Shown: positions 1 through 8,773, counted from the first letter of the stretch. The stretch: DNA of 44,530 nt from an uncultured Acholeplasmatales bacterium (GCA_944324705.1 CALUXI010000013.1:1-44530); one strand, 5' to 3'. Notes: generated by a model from the letters alone, not told the origin. Made by a program: numbers and translations.

Positions 1-75
1 TTTTGTGTTGGATTTAATAAATATATATTTTATATAGAAAATTATTTAATTACTACTTGATTTTTCTTATCTAAT

Positions 76-525
76 TTATAATTTAATTTTGTTTATACAC
101 TTATTATTTTTAATTAAATAAACCTCATCATTTATAATATAGGCATACTCATTATTCTTCCAAGCGCCTGGATTTAAATAAATTGTATTTTCTTTTTTCA
201 GTAATAATTGTTTATGAGTATGACCAAAACAAACAATATTATATTTATTAATAGTATTATTGATTAATAATTCTAAATCATCTTTAACATTATATAAATT
301 ACCATGCGTAATAAATATTTTTTTATTGTTCAAATTTAGCACTTTAGTTAAATCATAATTATTATAATCACAATTACCTCTAACATATATTATATTATCA
401 TATATATTTAAATAATCTAAATCATTACTTGAAATATCTCCACAATGAATTACATAATCATAATCAGTAAGCGGTAATTTTAAAATTGAATTATTGTGAC
501 TATCAGAAATTATCAATATTTTCAT
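76..525 (-). CDS. YfcE/MJ0936-family metallophosphoesterase
   Basis: This is a small (149 aa) cytoplasmic calcineurin-like phosphodiesterase. The dinuclear-metal motifs appear in family order: D8 and H10 in SDSH, D30 in HCGD, the GNCD motif near residue 52, THG near 74 and GHTH near 103. Members of this family hydrolyse phosphodiesters such as bis-pNPP in vitro, and the physiological substrate is usually unknown. The gene lies 2 nt downstream of the MATE gene, so the two are probably cotranscribed. The length fits the short YfcE-type proteins (about 150-180 aa). I see no clear terminator between its stop and the window edge (1-75). Confidence 0.88.
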   Translation of the reverse strand: MKILIISDSHNNSILKLPLTDYDYVIHCGDISSNDLDYLNIYDNIIYVRGNCDYNNYDLTKVLNLNNKKIFITHGNLYNVKDDLELLINNTINKYNIVCFGHTHKQLLLKKENTIYLNPGAWKNNEYAYIINDEVYLIKNNKCINKIKL

Positions 526-527
526 TC

Positions 528-1988
528 TTACTCACTTTTTAGCATGGCTAAATTTTCTTGATTTCTACTTCTTTTCAAAAAGTAAATATATCCTATTACA
601 AGGGGAATACAAGCAAATGTCCAAGAAAAGATATCGGCAGCTGAAGTCATAACATAAGACGCATCACTAGCCGCTCTAGTAATTGGTCCACCATTTATTA
701 ATTGTGGTAAAAATAAACAAACTAATGTTCTAGCAAGTAATTCTCCAACTCCAGCTAAGAAAGGGAATAATGGTTTTTCAACGCCCTGTAAACTATTTCT
801 TAAAATAAATAAAGTTCCTAAAATTGGATAAAATGGTAAAACAGTTTGTAGATATAAATTACCATATTTAATTGTTAAAGGATTAATTTTATCTTTTGAT
901 AAGAATATATATAAGTAAGCACCGTTAATAGTTAGTAGTAGACCAATTCCAGCAAATATTACATATAATACTAACATTATTAAAAATGATTGCTTTATAC
1001 CAGAACGAAGTCTTTTGTAATCTTGAGCACCTAAGTTTTGACCACAATAAGAAAGCATAGCTGTTCCTAAAGCATTAAACGGCGTCATTAAAAAGTTATT
1101 TAATTTACAAGCTGCCCCGTATCCCAACTGAGATTCATTAGCTAAAGTGCCATCAGGTAAGATGTCAAATTTAATAGTTGTAGCTTGCATAACAATTAAA
1201 CCGATAGCTAAAATAGAAAATTGTAAAGCTAAAGGTAAACCTAAAACTAAATGTTTTTTTATAAAGCCCTTAGGAAATTTAAAATCTTCCTTTTTAAATC
1301 TATATTCTTTTAATTTGCCAAAGATATAAATAAAACAACCAATAGCCGATAGAGCTTGAGCAAGAACTGTAGCAATAGCTGCCCCCTCTACTCCCATATT
1401 TAAAGGACCAATAAATAAAATATCTAAAACAATATTTAAAACTGTTGAAAAGGCTAAAAATAAAAGTGGAGTTATACTATTACCTAAACTTCTTAAAAAT
1501 GAACATGCTAAATTATAAAAAACTTGAGCTATAGTTCCTAAAAAGATGATAAAAGTATAGATGTAAGCTGCGTTATAAATTTCTAAATTCTTATCTTTAG
1601 TCACACCAATAAAATTAAGTAATAAATCAATACACAAAATAGCTATTATTGTAAGAACAATACTAATTATAAAAGACAAAATTATTTGTACTAACAAACT
1701 TTGTCTTGCCCCTTTTAAATCATTTTGACCAATTTTACTAGCTGAAACAACACTAAAACCAGCCGTACAACCAAAAGCAAATTGTAAAACTATAAACGTA
1801 ATATTAGAAGTATTATTAACTCCGGCAACTTGATTAGCATTTAAGAACTGGCCACAAATAGCAGCATCTGATATAGTATAAATTTGTTGTAATAAATAGG
1901 ATAATAAAATTGGCAAAGAAAAGAAAGTAATAACTTGCCAAATCTTTCCTTTTGTTAAATCTATAGAACCAAACATTTTTTTAAACAT
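528..1988 (-). CDS. MATE family multidrug/cation exporter
   Basis: This 486-aa polytopic membrane protein has about 12 predicted hydrophobic segments in two homologous halves. The N-terminus (GKIWQVITFFSLPILLSYL) and the QxxYTxxDAxxxGQF motif are typical of MATE transporters, which export cationic drugs or metabolites using Na+ or H+ gradients. The start ATG is preceded by GGAG about 8 nt upstream. It follows the yqeY terminator and is followed directly by the phosphoesterase gene. The substrate cannot be predicted from sequence. Confidence 0.93.
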   Translation of the reverse strand: MFKKMFGSIDLTKGKIWQVITFFSLPILLSYLLQQIYTISDAAICGQFLNANQVAGVNNTSNITFIVLQFAFGCTAGFSVVSASKIGQNDLKGARQSLLVQIILSFIISIVLTIIAILCIDLLLNFIGVTKDKNLEIYNAAYIYTFIIFLGTIAQVFYNLACSFLRSLGNSITPLLFLAFSTVLNIVLDILFIGPLNMGVEGAAIATVLAQALSAIGCFIYIFGKLKEYRFKKEDFKFPKGFIKKHLVLGLPLALQFSILAIGLIVMQATTIKFDILPDGTLANESQLGYGAACKLNNFLMTPFNALGTAMLSYCGQNLGAQDYKRLRSGIKQSFLIMLVLYVIFAGIGLLLTINGAYLYIFLSKDKINPLTIKYGNLYLQTVLPFYPILGTLFILRNSLQGVEKPLFPFLAGVGELLARTLVCLFLPQLINGGPITRAASDASYVMTSAADIFSWTFACIPLVIGYIYFLKRSRNQENLAMLKSE

Positions 1989-2006
1989 AATTTTACTCCA
2001 AATTAA

Positions 2007-2030
2007 AAATAGAGTGTGAAAACTCTATTT
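2007..2030 (-). terminator. Rho-independent terminator after yqeY
   Basis: A perfect 9-bp stem (2007-2015 with 2022-2030) has a 6-nt loop and is followed on the minus strand by a T-rich stretch. The yqeY stop codon (2025-2027) lies inside the stem. It separates hydrogenase-yqeY from the MATE gene, although I see no convincing promoter in the short gap before MATE, so some read-through is likely. Confidence 0.8.
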
Positions 2031-2456
2031 ATTAAACTCCTTTGCTAGTTTAGAAACTAAACCCATATCACATTTACCAGCATAATTAGATTTAAAGTAT
2101 TTCATTACATTTGGTAATGTTTTATCCTTTAAATTAGCAATTATATCATTAATTTCAGCCTCTGTTAATTGTTTAGGTAGATAAGCTTTAATTATATCTT
2201 TTTGTTTTGTTAAGGTATCTACTCTATCTTTATAAGCTTCACCCGCTTTAGTGAAAGATAAAATTTCCTCATCTAACTCTTTAACTGTTTTTTCAATGAT
2301 TTTTAAAACATCTTCATCAGTTAAAGTGCCATCTCCACCTTTTTCAACTTTTTTATATTTACATTTAGAAATAACACTTGCTAAAACTTCTTTAGCAACT
2401 TTATCTCTTACTTTAAAAGCTGTTATATGATCCTTATTTAAAGTATCAAATAACAT
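2025..2456 (-). CDS. yqeY: YqeY/GatB-tail domain protein
   Basis: This 143-aa helical protein has the YqeY layout: an N-terminal helix bundle (MLFDTLNKDHITAFKVRDK) followed by the QKDIIKAYLPKQLTEAEINDII segment and a C-terminal domain resembling the tail of the GatB amidotransferase subunit. The cellular role is not firmly established; the domain suggests tRNA interaction. It starts 1 nt after the hydrogenase stop, so the two genes are cotranscribed. A GatB-like tail protein is a thematic match to the non-discriminating-type AspRS encoded elsewhere in the window, but that link is inference. Confidence 0.9.
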   Translation of the reverse strand: MLFDTLNKDHITAFKVRDKVAKEVLASVISKCKYKKVEKGGDGTLTDEDVLKIIEKTVKELDEEILSFTKAGEAYKDRVDTLTKQKDIIKAYLPKQLTEAEINDIIANLKDKTLPNVMKYFKSNYAGKCDMGLVSKLAKEFNK

Positions 2457-2457
2457 A

Positions 2458-3987
2458 CTATACGCCTCTTTCCTCTAATTCTTCTAATTGATCTTTGAAA
2501 CCTGATTCTAAAGTATTTTTCAAAGGTGTTTCTTTTTGTGATACACCAACTAAAGCTTTAGTCTTAGTAGGTTGAGTAATAGTACCTGCCCCAGAAGCAC
2601 AGCCATAAGGACAAGCCATACCTTCAAGTAAGTAACCATCATAAACACCTTTTTTAGCTTCTTCTAACATCTTTTTACAATTTGCTAAACCTTGAACGGC
2701 CTTAACTTTTATTTCACGTTCTGGTTCTAAAACTTTACATGCATTTACAACTGCTTGCGCAACACCACCAGCTACAGCAAAACCACGACCATCAGCTGTA
2801 GTTTCATTCTTTAATGGTTTAGCATCTAATTTATTAAAGTCAACTTCTTTAGCAACAAACATGCCCATTAATTCTTCAAATGTTAAAACAAAATCAACAT
2901 CAGATCTTACAGATTTACGACTAGCTTCTAATTTTTTAGCTGAACATGGGCCAACAAAAACAATCTTAGCATCCGGGTGTTGTTTTTTCACTAAACGGGC
3001 AGTTAAAACCATTGGTGTTAAAGCCATTGAAATATTTTCCTTAAATTCCGGGAAAACAGTCTTAGCCATAACAGACCAGCTTGGACAGCATGAAGTACCC
3101 ATAAATTTAAGCTTATTAGGAACTTCTTCTAAGAAATCTTTTGCCTCTTCAATAGTACATAAATCAGCTCCAATAGAAACTTCATAAACTCCCGCAAAAC
3201 CAAGTTTAGCCATAGCGTCATCTATAGTTTTTAAATTAACCTTAGGACCAAATTGACCCACAAATGAAGGAGCCATAATTGCATAAACTGGAGTATCTGA
3301 TTTGATTGTATGAATTACTTGGAAAATTTGTGACTTGTCAGCAATTGCCCCAAATGGACAGTTTACTAAACACATACCACAAGATACACATTTATCATAA
3401 TTAATTTTAGCTTTTCCATATTCATCTGATTCAATAGCATCCATACCACAAGCTTTTTGACATGGTCTTTCACGATGAATAATAGCTCCATAAGGGCATA
3501 CGTCTTTACAACGTCCACATTTAATACATAAGTCTTGATTAATATGAGATCTACCATTAACAATACTAATTGCATTTTTAGGACAAACATTACGACATGG
3601 GTTAGCTAAACAACCTACACACACATCAGAAACATAGTATGAGTCTGTCGGACATGCGTTACATGCAAAATCTATAATATTAATTAGAGGTGGTTCATAA
3701 AATCTTTTAGTAGTAATAGCCTCTTCAATACCTTTTGAGATTGCTGAATGTTCATCAGCTGATCTAACTGGTAAACCAATTGCTAAACGTAATCTCTCAG
3801 CTACAATAGCTCTTTCTAAGAATATAGATTCACGATATTTAGCTTGGCCATTTTTCTTAGCCTCTGAATTTAATAAGGTATAAGGGATTTCCTCAATTCT
3901 TTCATAATCTCCATCATAAGCTAATTTTGCGACTTCTTTGAAAACACTTCTTCTAATTCTAACTAACGATTCAAAACTATCAAACAT
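2458..3987 (-). CDS. Monomeric [FeFe] hydrogenase, group B-like
   Basis: This 509-aa iron-only hydrogenase interconverts protons and H2. From the N-terminus there is a helical region; two CxxC..C[4Fe-4S] clusters at C123-C135 and C154-C164; a third at C200-C210; and extra Cys at 109/112 and 176/180. The catalytic H domain has L1 TSCCPSW (298-304), L2 VGPCSAKKLE (345-354) and L3 EGMACPYGCASG (455-466). The cluster ligands are therefore about C300, C348, C459 and C463. VGPC and EGMACP fit the poorly characterised group B rather than group A. I chose the ATG at 3987 because AGGAG precedes it; a longer reading from 4029 has no ribosome site. No electron-transfer subunit or HydEFG maturase is adjacent. 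Confidence 0.92.
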   Translation of the reverse strand: MFDSFESLVRIRRSVFKEVAKLAYDGDYERIEEIPYTLLNSEAKKNGQAKYRESIFLERAIVAERLRLAIGLPVRSADEHSAISKGIEEAITTKRFYEPPLINIIDFACNACPTDSYYVSDVCVGCLANPCRNVCPKNAISIVNGRSHINQDLCIKCGRCKDVCPYGAIIHRERPCQKACGMDAIESDEYGKAKINYDKCVSCGMCLVNCPFGAIADKSQIFQVIHTIKSDTPVYAIMAPSFVGQFGPKVNLKTIDDAMAKLGFAGVYEVSIGADLCTIEEAKDFLEEVPNKLKFMGTSCCPSWSVMAKTVFPEFKENISMALTPMVLTARLVKKQHPDAKIVFVGPCSAKKLEASRKSVRSDVDFVLTFEELMGMFVAKEVDFNKLDAKPLKNETTADGRGFAVAGGVAQAVVNACKVLEPEREIKVKAVQGLANCKKMLEEAKKGVYDGYLLEGMACPYGCASGAGTITQPTKTKALVGVSQKETPLKNTLESGFKDQLEELEERGV

Positions 3988-4009
3988 TTTTTCACTCCTA
4001 CTCGCTATA

Positions 4010-4037
4010 ATTATATAGAAAAAAAGCAATATTGCAA
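4010..4037 (-). promoter_or_regulatory. Sigma-A promoter for hydrogenase-yqeY
   Basis: On the minus strand, TTGCAA (4032-4037) lies 16 bp from TATAAT (4010-4015), and the ATG is 23 nt below the -10 box. Confidence 0.6.
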
Positions 4038-4060
4038 GCTATTTTTTATAATTTTAAATA

Positions 4061-4088
4061 AAAATAAAAGAGAGTCTTTTAGACCCTC
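4061..4088 (-). terminator. Terminator after stomatin operon
   Basis: A 7-bp stem with one G-U pair (4070-4076 with 4082-4088) has a 5-nt loop and is followed on the minus strand by a T-rich tract (plus-strand A run 4061-4069). Confidence 0.82.
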
Positions 4089-4101
4089 ATTTACCTTAAT
4101 T

Positions 4102-5070
4102 TTATTGTTTTTTATCTTCTTTATTATCTTTCAATACTTCACTGATTGTGCTAATGTTAGATACTAAATCTTGAACATTAGATGGGATAATTAATTTAGT
4201 AGCCTTACCATCAGCAACTTTTTCTAAAGCTTCATAACTTAACATTGTTAATACTTCTTGTGAAGCTTTAGCATCTCTTAATAATACTAAACCAGCTGCC
4301 TCAGCTTCTCTTAAAACCTTAACACCTTCAGCTTCAGCTTGTTTAACCTTTAAAATAGATTCAGCCTCACCTTCAGCCTTTTTAATCATAGCAAGCTTTT
4401 CAGCTTCAGCTCTTAAAATTTGTGATTCTTTGTCACCTTCAGCTTGTAAAATTTTTGAACGTTTATCACCTTCAGCAAGTAAGATTTTTTCTCTTCTTTC
4501 ACGTTCAGCACGCATTTGTCTTTCCATTGAATCACGAATATCTTGTGGAGGTAAAATATTTTTAACTTCTACTCTATTTACTTTAATACCCCATGGATCA
4601 GTCGCTTCATCTAAAATTGAACGCATCTTAGAATTAATAATATCTCTACTAGTTAAAGTAGCATCTAATTCTAATTCACCTATAATATTACGCAAAGTTG
4701 TAGCAGATAGTTTTTCAATAGCAAATATTGGATTTTCTACCCCATATGTATATAATTTAGGATCTAAAACTGTATAAAAGACTACTGTATCGATTTGCAT
4801 TGTAACATTATCTTTTGTAATAACTGGTTGTGGATCGAAATCCTTAACTTGTTCCTTCATTGAAACAACACTCGCAACCCTATCAACAAAAGGTAATAAA
4901 AAATGAATACCTACATTCCATGTCGCATGATATGCACCTAATCTTTCAATAATATACTTACTAGTTTGTTCAACTATTCTAATTCTTGTAATTAAATAAA
5001 CAATAATAGTTAGTACAATTATACAAATAACTACTATTCCAATTATTAAACCTGCATTAATTAAAAACAT
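4102..5070 (-). CDS. SPFH/stomatin-like membrane protein (QmcA/HflK-like)
   Basis: This 322-aa protein has an N-terminal membrane helix (about residues 5-28), an SPFH domain (about 30-190; QTSKYIIERLGAYHATWNVGIHFLLPFVDRV) and a long charged Ala/Glu/Lys-rich coiled coil (about 190-270; repeated AEGDK/AEAE heptads). Stomatin-type proteins assemble into ring oligomers in ordered membrane domains and work with NfeD partners. The NfeD gene lies just upstream (3-nt gap), which is the classic stomatin-NfeD pair. A terminator follows directly. Confidence 0.93.
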   Translation of the reverse strand: MFLINAGLIIGIVVICIIVLTIIVYLITRIRIVEQTSKYIIERLGAYHATWNVGIHFLLPFVDRVASVVSMKEQVKDFDPQPVITKDNVTMQIDTVVFYTVLDPKLYTYGVENPIFAIEKLSATTLRNIIGELELDATLTSRDIINSKMRSILDEATDPWGIKVNRVEVKNILPPQDIRDSMERQMRAERERREKILLAEGDKRSKILQAEGDKESQILRAEAEKLAMIKKAEGEAESILKVKQAEAEGVKVLREAEAAGLVLLRDAKASQEVLTMLSYEALEKVADGKATKLIIPSNVQDLVSNISTISEVLKDNKEDKKQ

Positions 5071-5073
5071 ACT

Positions 5074-5526
5074 TTAAATCTCCTTTTCTATATTTTTTAC
5101 TATTAGTTTGTTACCACTAATTGAAACTATTTCACAATATGAATTAGCCTCTATTTTATTTTCGCCCGGCATTAATACAGCACTATAAATAACATCATTG
5201 ATTTTAACTTCCCCTGGAATTTCACGTGTTATATCTTTTAAAGCTAATACTTCCTTACCAACAAATTCATCAACATTAGTTTTTCTAATTTGATTCTTTA
5301 ATACTTTTTTCACTAAAGGACGAGTTAAAACAAAAGTAATAGCTGTAACTACCACAAATACTATTATTTCAACCCAATAAGGAATATTATCAAAAATTGA
5401 TAGTATTAAACTTACTAAAGCACCAACACTAAACCAAATTGAAACTAAATCTTGGGTACATGCCTCAACAATAAAGGCTATAATAAATACTGCTAGCCAA
5501 ACCCATAACATATATGACTCAATCAT
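5074..5526 (-). CDS. NfeD-like membrane protein
   Basis: This 150-aa protein has three hydrophobic segments in the first 75 residues followed by a small OB-fold-like C-terminal domain (VGKEVLALKDITREIPGEVKI and onward). This is the short NfeD form lacking the ClpP-like protease domain, as found in bacterial stomatin operons. The domain is thought to bind or modulate the SPFH partner encoded next to it. It follows the unknown gene by 2 nt and precedes stomatin by 3 nt. Confidence 0.9.
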   Translation of the reverse strand: MIESYMLWVWLAVFIIAFIVEACTQDLVSIWFSVGALVSLILSIFDNIPYWVEIIVFVVVTAITFVLTRPLVKKVLKNQIRKTNVDEFVGKEVLALKDITREIPGEVKINDVIYSAVLMPGENKIEANSYCEIVSISGNKLIVKNIEKEI

Positions 5527-5528
5527 AT

Positions 5529-5906
5529 TTATTCCTCCTTTCCCACATCTACAATAATGACTTTATCTTGTTCATAATATTTAGCATTAAACTTTTTAAA
5601 ATCAGTTTTTTTCTCCAATCTAAAATTGAAACTATTTCCTATAAATTCAACTACACTCTTATTAGCTATTCTACCATAAGTCTTAAAAATAGACAACTTT
5701 AGTAAAGATGTTTCACTATAAATACCTGATAAAGTTTCATCTTTATCTAATTTATATATATATATTTTTTTATGTTCTTTATCACAAGCTATTCTTACTC
5801 TATACGCATCATTAAAACAATCTACTAGGTTTTTATTTATTAAAAGATAATTACTGTAAATAGATACATAACCTTGATTCTTATCATAATCAAAAAATTC
5901 CAACAT
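5529..5906 (-). CDS. Conserved-looking hypothetical protein, first gene of stomatin operon
   Basis: I do not recognise this 125-aa soluble protein. It is predicted to be rich in beta strand and mixed charge, with one Cys pair at C30 and C40, no signal peptide and no membrane helix. Its start is well supported by GGAGG upstream and by a promoter at 5925-5953. It lies 2 nt before nfeD, so it is probably functionally tied to the stomatin/NfeD membrane-domain pair, possibly as a cytosolic accessory or regulator. That role is inference from position only. Confidence 0.75.
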   Translation of the reverse strand: MLEFFDYDKNQGYVSIYSNYLLINKNLVDCFNDAYRVRIACDKEHKKIYIYKLDKDETLSGIYSETSLLKLSIFKTYGRIANKSVVEFIGNSFNFRLEKKTDFKKFNAKYYEQDKVIIVDVGKEE

Positions 5907-5924
5907 TTTACTACCTCCAATAAT

Positions 5925-5953
5925 ATTATACTCTTAAATACATAAAAATACAA
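5925..5953 (-). promoter_or_regulatory. Promoter of the hypothetical-nfeD-stomatin operon
   Basis: On the minus strand, TTGTAT (5948-5953) lies 17 bp from a perfect TATAAT (5925-5930). It is divergent from the HAD gene. Confidence 0.72.
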
Positions 5954-5975
5954 TAGAATATAAAAATAAATATGT

Positions 5976-5981
5976 TAGAAT
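5976..5981 (+). promoter_or_regulatory. Extended -10 promoter of the HAD gene
   Basis: TGTTAGAAT on the plus strand gives a TGn-extended -10 box (TAGAAT). There is no good -35. The leader would be very short (about 10 nt), with GGTGAT just before the ATG. Confidence 0.5.
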
Positions 5982-5996
5982 AAATCTGGTGATAAT

Positions 5997-6731
5997 ATGA
6001 TTATAATGCTAGATTTAGATGATACTCTATTAAATAAAGAGGGAAAAATAGATGAAATAACTTTAAATTATTTAAATGAAATCAAAAACAAACACTTAAT
6101 TGTCTTTAATACTGCTAGAGCTTTATCTAATACTTTAAATATCTTAGAAATTTTTAAACCCCATTATTTAATATTAAATGCTGGTAGTACTATTTATGAT
6201 AGTAATTTAAAATTAATCTATGAAGATCCCATTAAAAACGAAATTGCTAAAAAAGTAATTAAAGAATTAAAAGCTAATAATGTTTTTAATATTGAAATTG
6301 AATATGGTGATGGTTTTAAATCAGATAATTTAGAATTTATTAAAAATCACAATTATATTAAATATGAAAATTTAGAAACATTCTCTCAAGATGTTTATAA
6401 AATTGTCTACCATGATACTAAAAAATTATTAGGTCAAAAAATAGCCCTAAAATACAATTTAGATTTTACTAATTATATTAATTCTAACATTAATAAAATA
6501 AGTAAACATGATAAGGGTCATGGCTTATTAAAATTTAAAGAAATATTAAATATAAAAGACAAAATAATTGCTTTTGGTGATGATTTAGGCGATATATCTA
6601 TGTTAAAAGAAGCTGATATACCAGTTATTATGGCTAATTCCCAACCTGAATTATTCAAATATAATTTTAACCAAACTAAAAGCAATAACGAAAATGGTAT
6701 CTACTATTACTTAAAAAAAGAAGGCATTTAG
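5997..6731 (+). CDS. HAD-superfamily (Cof/IIB-type) sugar/nucleotide phosphatase
   Basis: This 244-aa cytoplasmic phosphatase has the HAD motif I DLDDT (D6 nucleophile, D8 acid/base), motif II NTAR at about 38, a C2-type cap insertion, motif III Lys near 180 (KHDKGHGL) and motif IV GDDLGD (about 198-203). Family members dephosphorylate sugar phosphates, PLP, FMN or pyrimidine intermediates, and the substrate is not predictable here. It is the only plus-strand gene in the window. Its last codons overlap the end of ssb by 4 bp, tail to tail. GGTGAT precedes the first ATG; a second ATG follows at codon 4. Confidence 0.88.
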   Translation: MIIMLDLDDTLLNKEGKIDEITLNYLNEIKNKHLIVFNTARALSNTLNILEIFKPHYLILNAGSTIYDSNLKLIYEDPIKNEIAKKVIKELKANNVFNIEIEYGDGFKSDNLEFIKNHNYIKYENLETFSQDVYKIVYHDTKKLLGQKIALKYNLDFTNYINSNINKISKHDKGHGLLKFKEILNIKDKIIAFGDDLGDISMLKEADIPVIMANSQPELFKYNFNQTKSNNENGIYYYLKKEGI

Positions 6732-6736
6732 CCTTC
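6711..6736 (-). terminator. ssb terminator embedded in the HAD coding end
   Basis: A perfect 6-bp stem GAAGGC/GCCTTC (6720-6725 with 6731-6736) has a 5-nt loop holding both genes' overlapping stop codons. The minus strand continues into seven T residues (plus-strand A run 6713-6719), so it would stop ssb transcripts. The plus-strand side lacks a T tract. Confidence 0.75.
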
Positions 6737-7066
6737 AACCTTAGTATCTACATTAGAAAAAAACACAATTCGTTCGCCAACTAATTCAGTTTGATAAACA
6801 TTAGTTCCGTCTTCTTTAGTTTTCTTGTTTGCAACAATACGACCTTTAATACCTACCATAGCTCCTTTGCGTACATTATCAGAAACTATTTCAGCTGTAC
6901 TTTCCCATAATGTTACTCGCAATAAATCGTTTTCATATTCACCATCTTGATTTCTAAACGGTCTTTGCACAACAACTAATATAGTAAGAACATTCCTTCC
7001 ATCTTCTAATGTTTTTATCTCTACTTCTTTAGCTACGCGTCCTACTAGCATAAAATAATTATACAT
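6728..7066 (-). CDS. ssb: Single-stranded DNA-binding protein, short SsbB-like form
   Basis: This 112-aa single OB-fold protein matches the SSB family: MYNYFMLVGRVAKEVEIK at the start, LVVVQRPFRNQDGEYENDLLRVTLWE for the central strands, and KGAMVGIKGRIVANKK. It coats single-stranded DNA. It lacks the Gly-rich linker and acidic DDDIPF-type tip used to recruit replication proteins, so it resembles the short competence or secondary paralogue (B. subtilis SsbB/YwpH) rather than the essential SsbA. AAAGGAGG lies 13 nt from the ATG. It is apparently monocistronic; a plausible but weak promoter lies near 7095-7122. Confidence 0.88.
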   Translation of the reverse strand: MYNYFMLVGRVAKEVEIKTLEDGRNVLTILVVVQRPFRNQDGEYENDLLRVTLWESTAEIVSDNVRKGAMVGIKGRIVANKKTKEDGTNVYQTELVGERIVFFSNVDTKVEG

Positions 7067-7317
7067 TAAGGCTTATTTTCCTCCTTTCACCCTTAATATA
7101 TCAAATTATTTTTTTAAAACAAAATTCACTTTTCTTAAATTTATTTTAAATTATTTTTACTTTAGGAAAAATTTAACCTTATTTATTTCAAAATATAATT
7201 TTTTTCAATTATTTTTTTCCTTTTAAGAAAAAATGACAAAAAATCTTATAATAACAACTTTTTTAATATTTTATTATTAATGGTAATTTAAAAATTATCA
7301 TTTTTTTATTAGACAAA

Positions 7318-7363
7318 AGAAAAAAAGCCTTATTTTTCTTAAATTTAAGAAAAAGTAAAGCTT
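7318..7363 (-). terminator. Terminator of the deoC-deoD operon
   Basis: A long AT-rich hairpin is built around a 22-bp perfect palindrome (7332-7353), closed by AAGC/GCTT arms (7325-7363) and followed on the minus strand by a T tract. The rest of the 7067-7393 gap is extremely AT-rich; I see nothing else certain in it. Confidence 0.78.
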
Positions 7364-7393
7364 AATTACAAAATATAAATGCTTTTGAGAAAA

Positions 7394-8119
7394 TTAACGT
7401 TTCTTAGAAGTAGCTAATTCTAAAGCTATCTTCATCATGTTAGTAAATGAATTTTGTCTTTCTTCAGCAGTGGTAACTTCATGAGTAACAAATGAATCAG
7501 AAATAGTTAATAGGCAACTTGCTTTTTTACCACAGGCTTTAGCATTGGCAAATAAAGCATAGCTTTCCATTTCTACACATTCACAACCATACTTATTTAC
7601 TGCCTCATCAGTTGAAGTTTCACGATAGAAAACATCAGATGAATGGCATACTGCAGGTTTTAATTCAATTCCTAGAGTTTCGGCTGCCTTAATTAATTTT
7701 GCATTAACAGCTTTATTAGATTTTAATTTCTTAGAACGCATACCATAAGCAACTTTAGCAAAATTAGATTCACTAAAAGCTTCTGTTACTAAAACTGTAT
7801 CATAAACATTCAAACGACTAACATATGAACCAGCTGAACCAATACGAACAATAGTATCTACATCATAAAATTTAAATAATTCATAAGAATAAATACCAAT
7901 TGATGGTTGACCCATACCAGAACCCATAACACTAATCCATTTGCCTTTATATTTACCTGTATAGCCTAACATACCTCTCGTATTATTAAATTCAACTACA
8001 TCTGTTAAGAATGTTTCAGCAATAAATTTAGCCCTTAAAGGATCTCCTGGCATAAGGACTACCTTAGCAATTTTATCAATATCTGCACAATTAATATGTG
8101 GTGTAGGGATTTTACTCAT
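7394..8119 (-). CDS. deoD: Purine nucleoside phosphorylase, DeoD type
   Basis: This 241-aa cytoplasmic enzyme phosphorolyses purine (deoxy)nucleosides to free base and (deoxy)ribose-1-phosphate. Hallmarks are [16 protein letters not shown] (phosphate site), [33 protein letters not shown] (ribose-binding Glu-Met-Glu) and the late TISDS acidic base contact. I take the second ATG (8119) because GGAGG is only 3 nt from the first (8125) and 9 nt from the second. It overlaps the deoC stop by 8 nt, so it is translationally coupled. Its product feeds DeoC after phosphopentomutase, a gene not in this window. Confidence 0.95.
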   Translation of the reverse strand: MSKIPTPHINCADIDKIAKVVLMPGDPLRAKFIAETFLTDVVEFNNTRGMLGYTGKYKGKWISVMGSGMGQPSIGIYSYELFKFYDVDTIVRIGSAGSYVSRLNVYDTVLVTEAFSESNFAKVAYGMRSKKLKSNKAVNAKLIKAAETLGIELKPAVCHSSDVFYRETSTDEAVNKYGCECVEMESYALFANAKACGKKASCLLTISDSFVTHEVTTAEERQNSFTNMMKIALELATSKKR

Positions 8120-8765
8120 TATCATATTCCTCCATTATTTTAACTCCAGCTGAAGCTCCAATTCGATTAGCCCCAGCTTCAATCATTTCTTCCATCTCAT
8201 TTTTATTATGTATTCCACCAGATGCCTTAACACCTAAATCTTTTCCCACTGTTTCACGCATTATTTTAACATCACTAGCCTTAGCACCACCTGTGCCAAA
8301 ACCTGTTGATGTCTTAACAAAATCAGCTCCAGCAGCTTTAGATATTTCTGAAGCCTTAATAATTTCTTCTTTTGTTAAATAACATGTTTCTAAAATAACT
8401 TTTAAAGTGCGTGGGCCACAAACTTCTTTTATAACTTTAATTTCATTTTGAACATAATCATATAAACCATCTTTTAATGCTGCTACATTCAAGACCATAT
8501 CAATTTCATCAGCACCTTTTAAAATGGCATCTTTAGTTTCATAAACTTTAGTTTCTGTAGTATTTTGTCCTAAAGGGAAACCAATAACTGTACAAACTAA
8601 GACATCAGTATCTCTTAATACTTCTTTAGCATAAGAAACATAATAAGGGTTAACACATACTGATTTAAAATGATACTTTTTAGCTTCATCTAATAGCTTA
8701 GTTATATCACTTTTTATAGTCATAGCTTTTAAATTTGTGTGGTCAATATATTTTGCTTTATTCAT
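8112..8765 (-). CDS. deoC: Deoxyribose-phosphate aldolase
   Basis: This 217-aa class I aldolase cleaves 2-deoxyribose-5-phosphate to glyceraldehyde-3-phosphate and acetaldehyde. It carries the family motifs IDHTNL at the start, [16 protein letters not shown] (D89), the Schiff-base lysine K151 in VKTSTGF, and VKASGGI (K180). It sits between an unknown gene (8-nt gap) and deoD (overlapping). This matches the usual deoxynucleoside-salvage pairing. Confidence 0.96.
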   Translation of the reverse strand: MNKAKYIDHTNLKAMTIKSDITKLLDEAKKYHFKSVCVNPYYVSYAKEVLRDTDVLVCTVIGFPLGQNTTETKVYETKDAILKGADEIDMVLNVAALKDGLYDYVQNEIKVIKEVCGPRTLKVILETCYLTKEEIIKASEISKAAGADFVKTSTGFGTGGAKASDVKIMRETVGKDLGVKASGGIHNKNEMEEMIEAGANRIGASAGVKIMEEYDNE

Positions 8766-8773
8766 AATTCCTC

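Noticed and set aside
2861-3187. Open frame of 108 codons on the plus strand inside the hydrogenase gene
   Set aside because: It is antisense to a strongly conserved catalytic domain, has no ribosome site and encodes no recognisable motif; it is a shadow of biased codon use.
3366-3590. Alternative minus-strand frame within the ferredoxin clusters of the hydrogenase
   Set aside because: It overlaps the Cys-rich cluster region in another frame, and the sense frame has all the cluster motifs.
4430-4777. Plus-strand open frame opposite the stomatin coiled coil
   Set aside because: The repetitive codons of the sense gene create it; it has no start signal or plausible protein.
7140-7316. AT-rich gap as a possible replication origin
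   Set aside because: No DnaA-box clusters, dnaA/dnaN or other origin genes are visible; the gap is explained by a terminator and a weak promoter.
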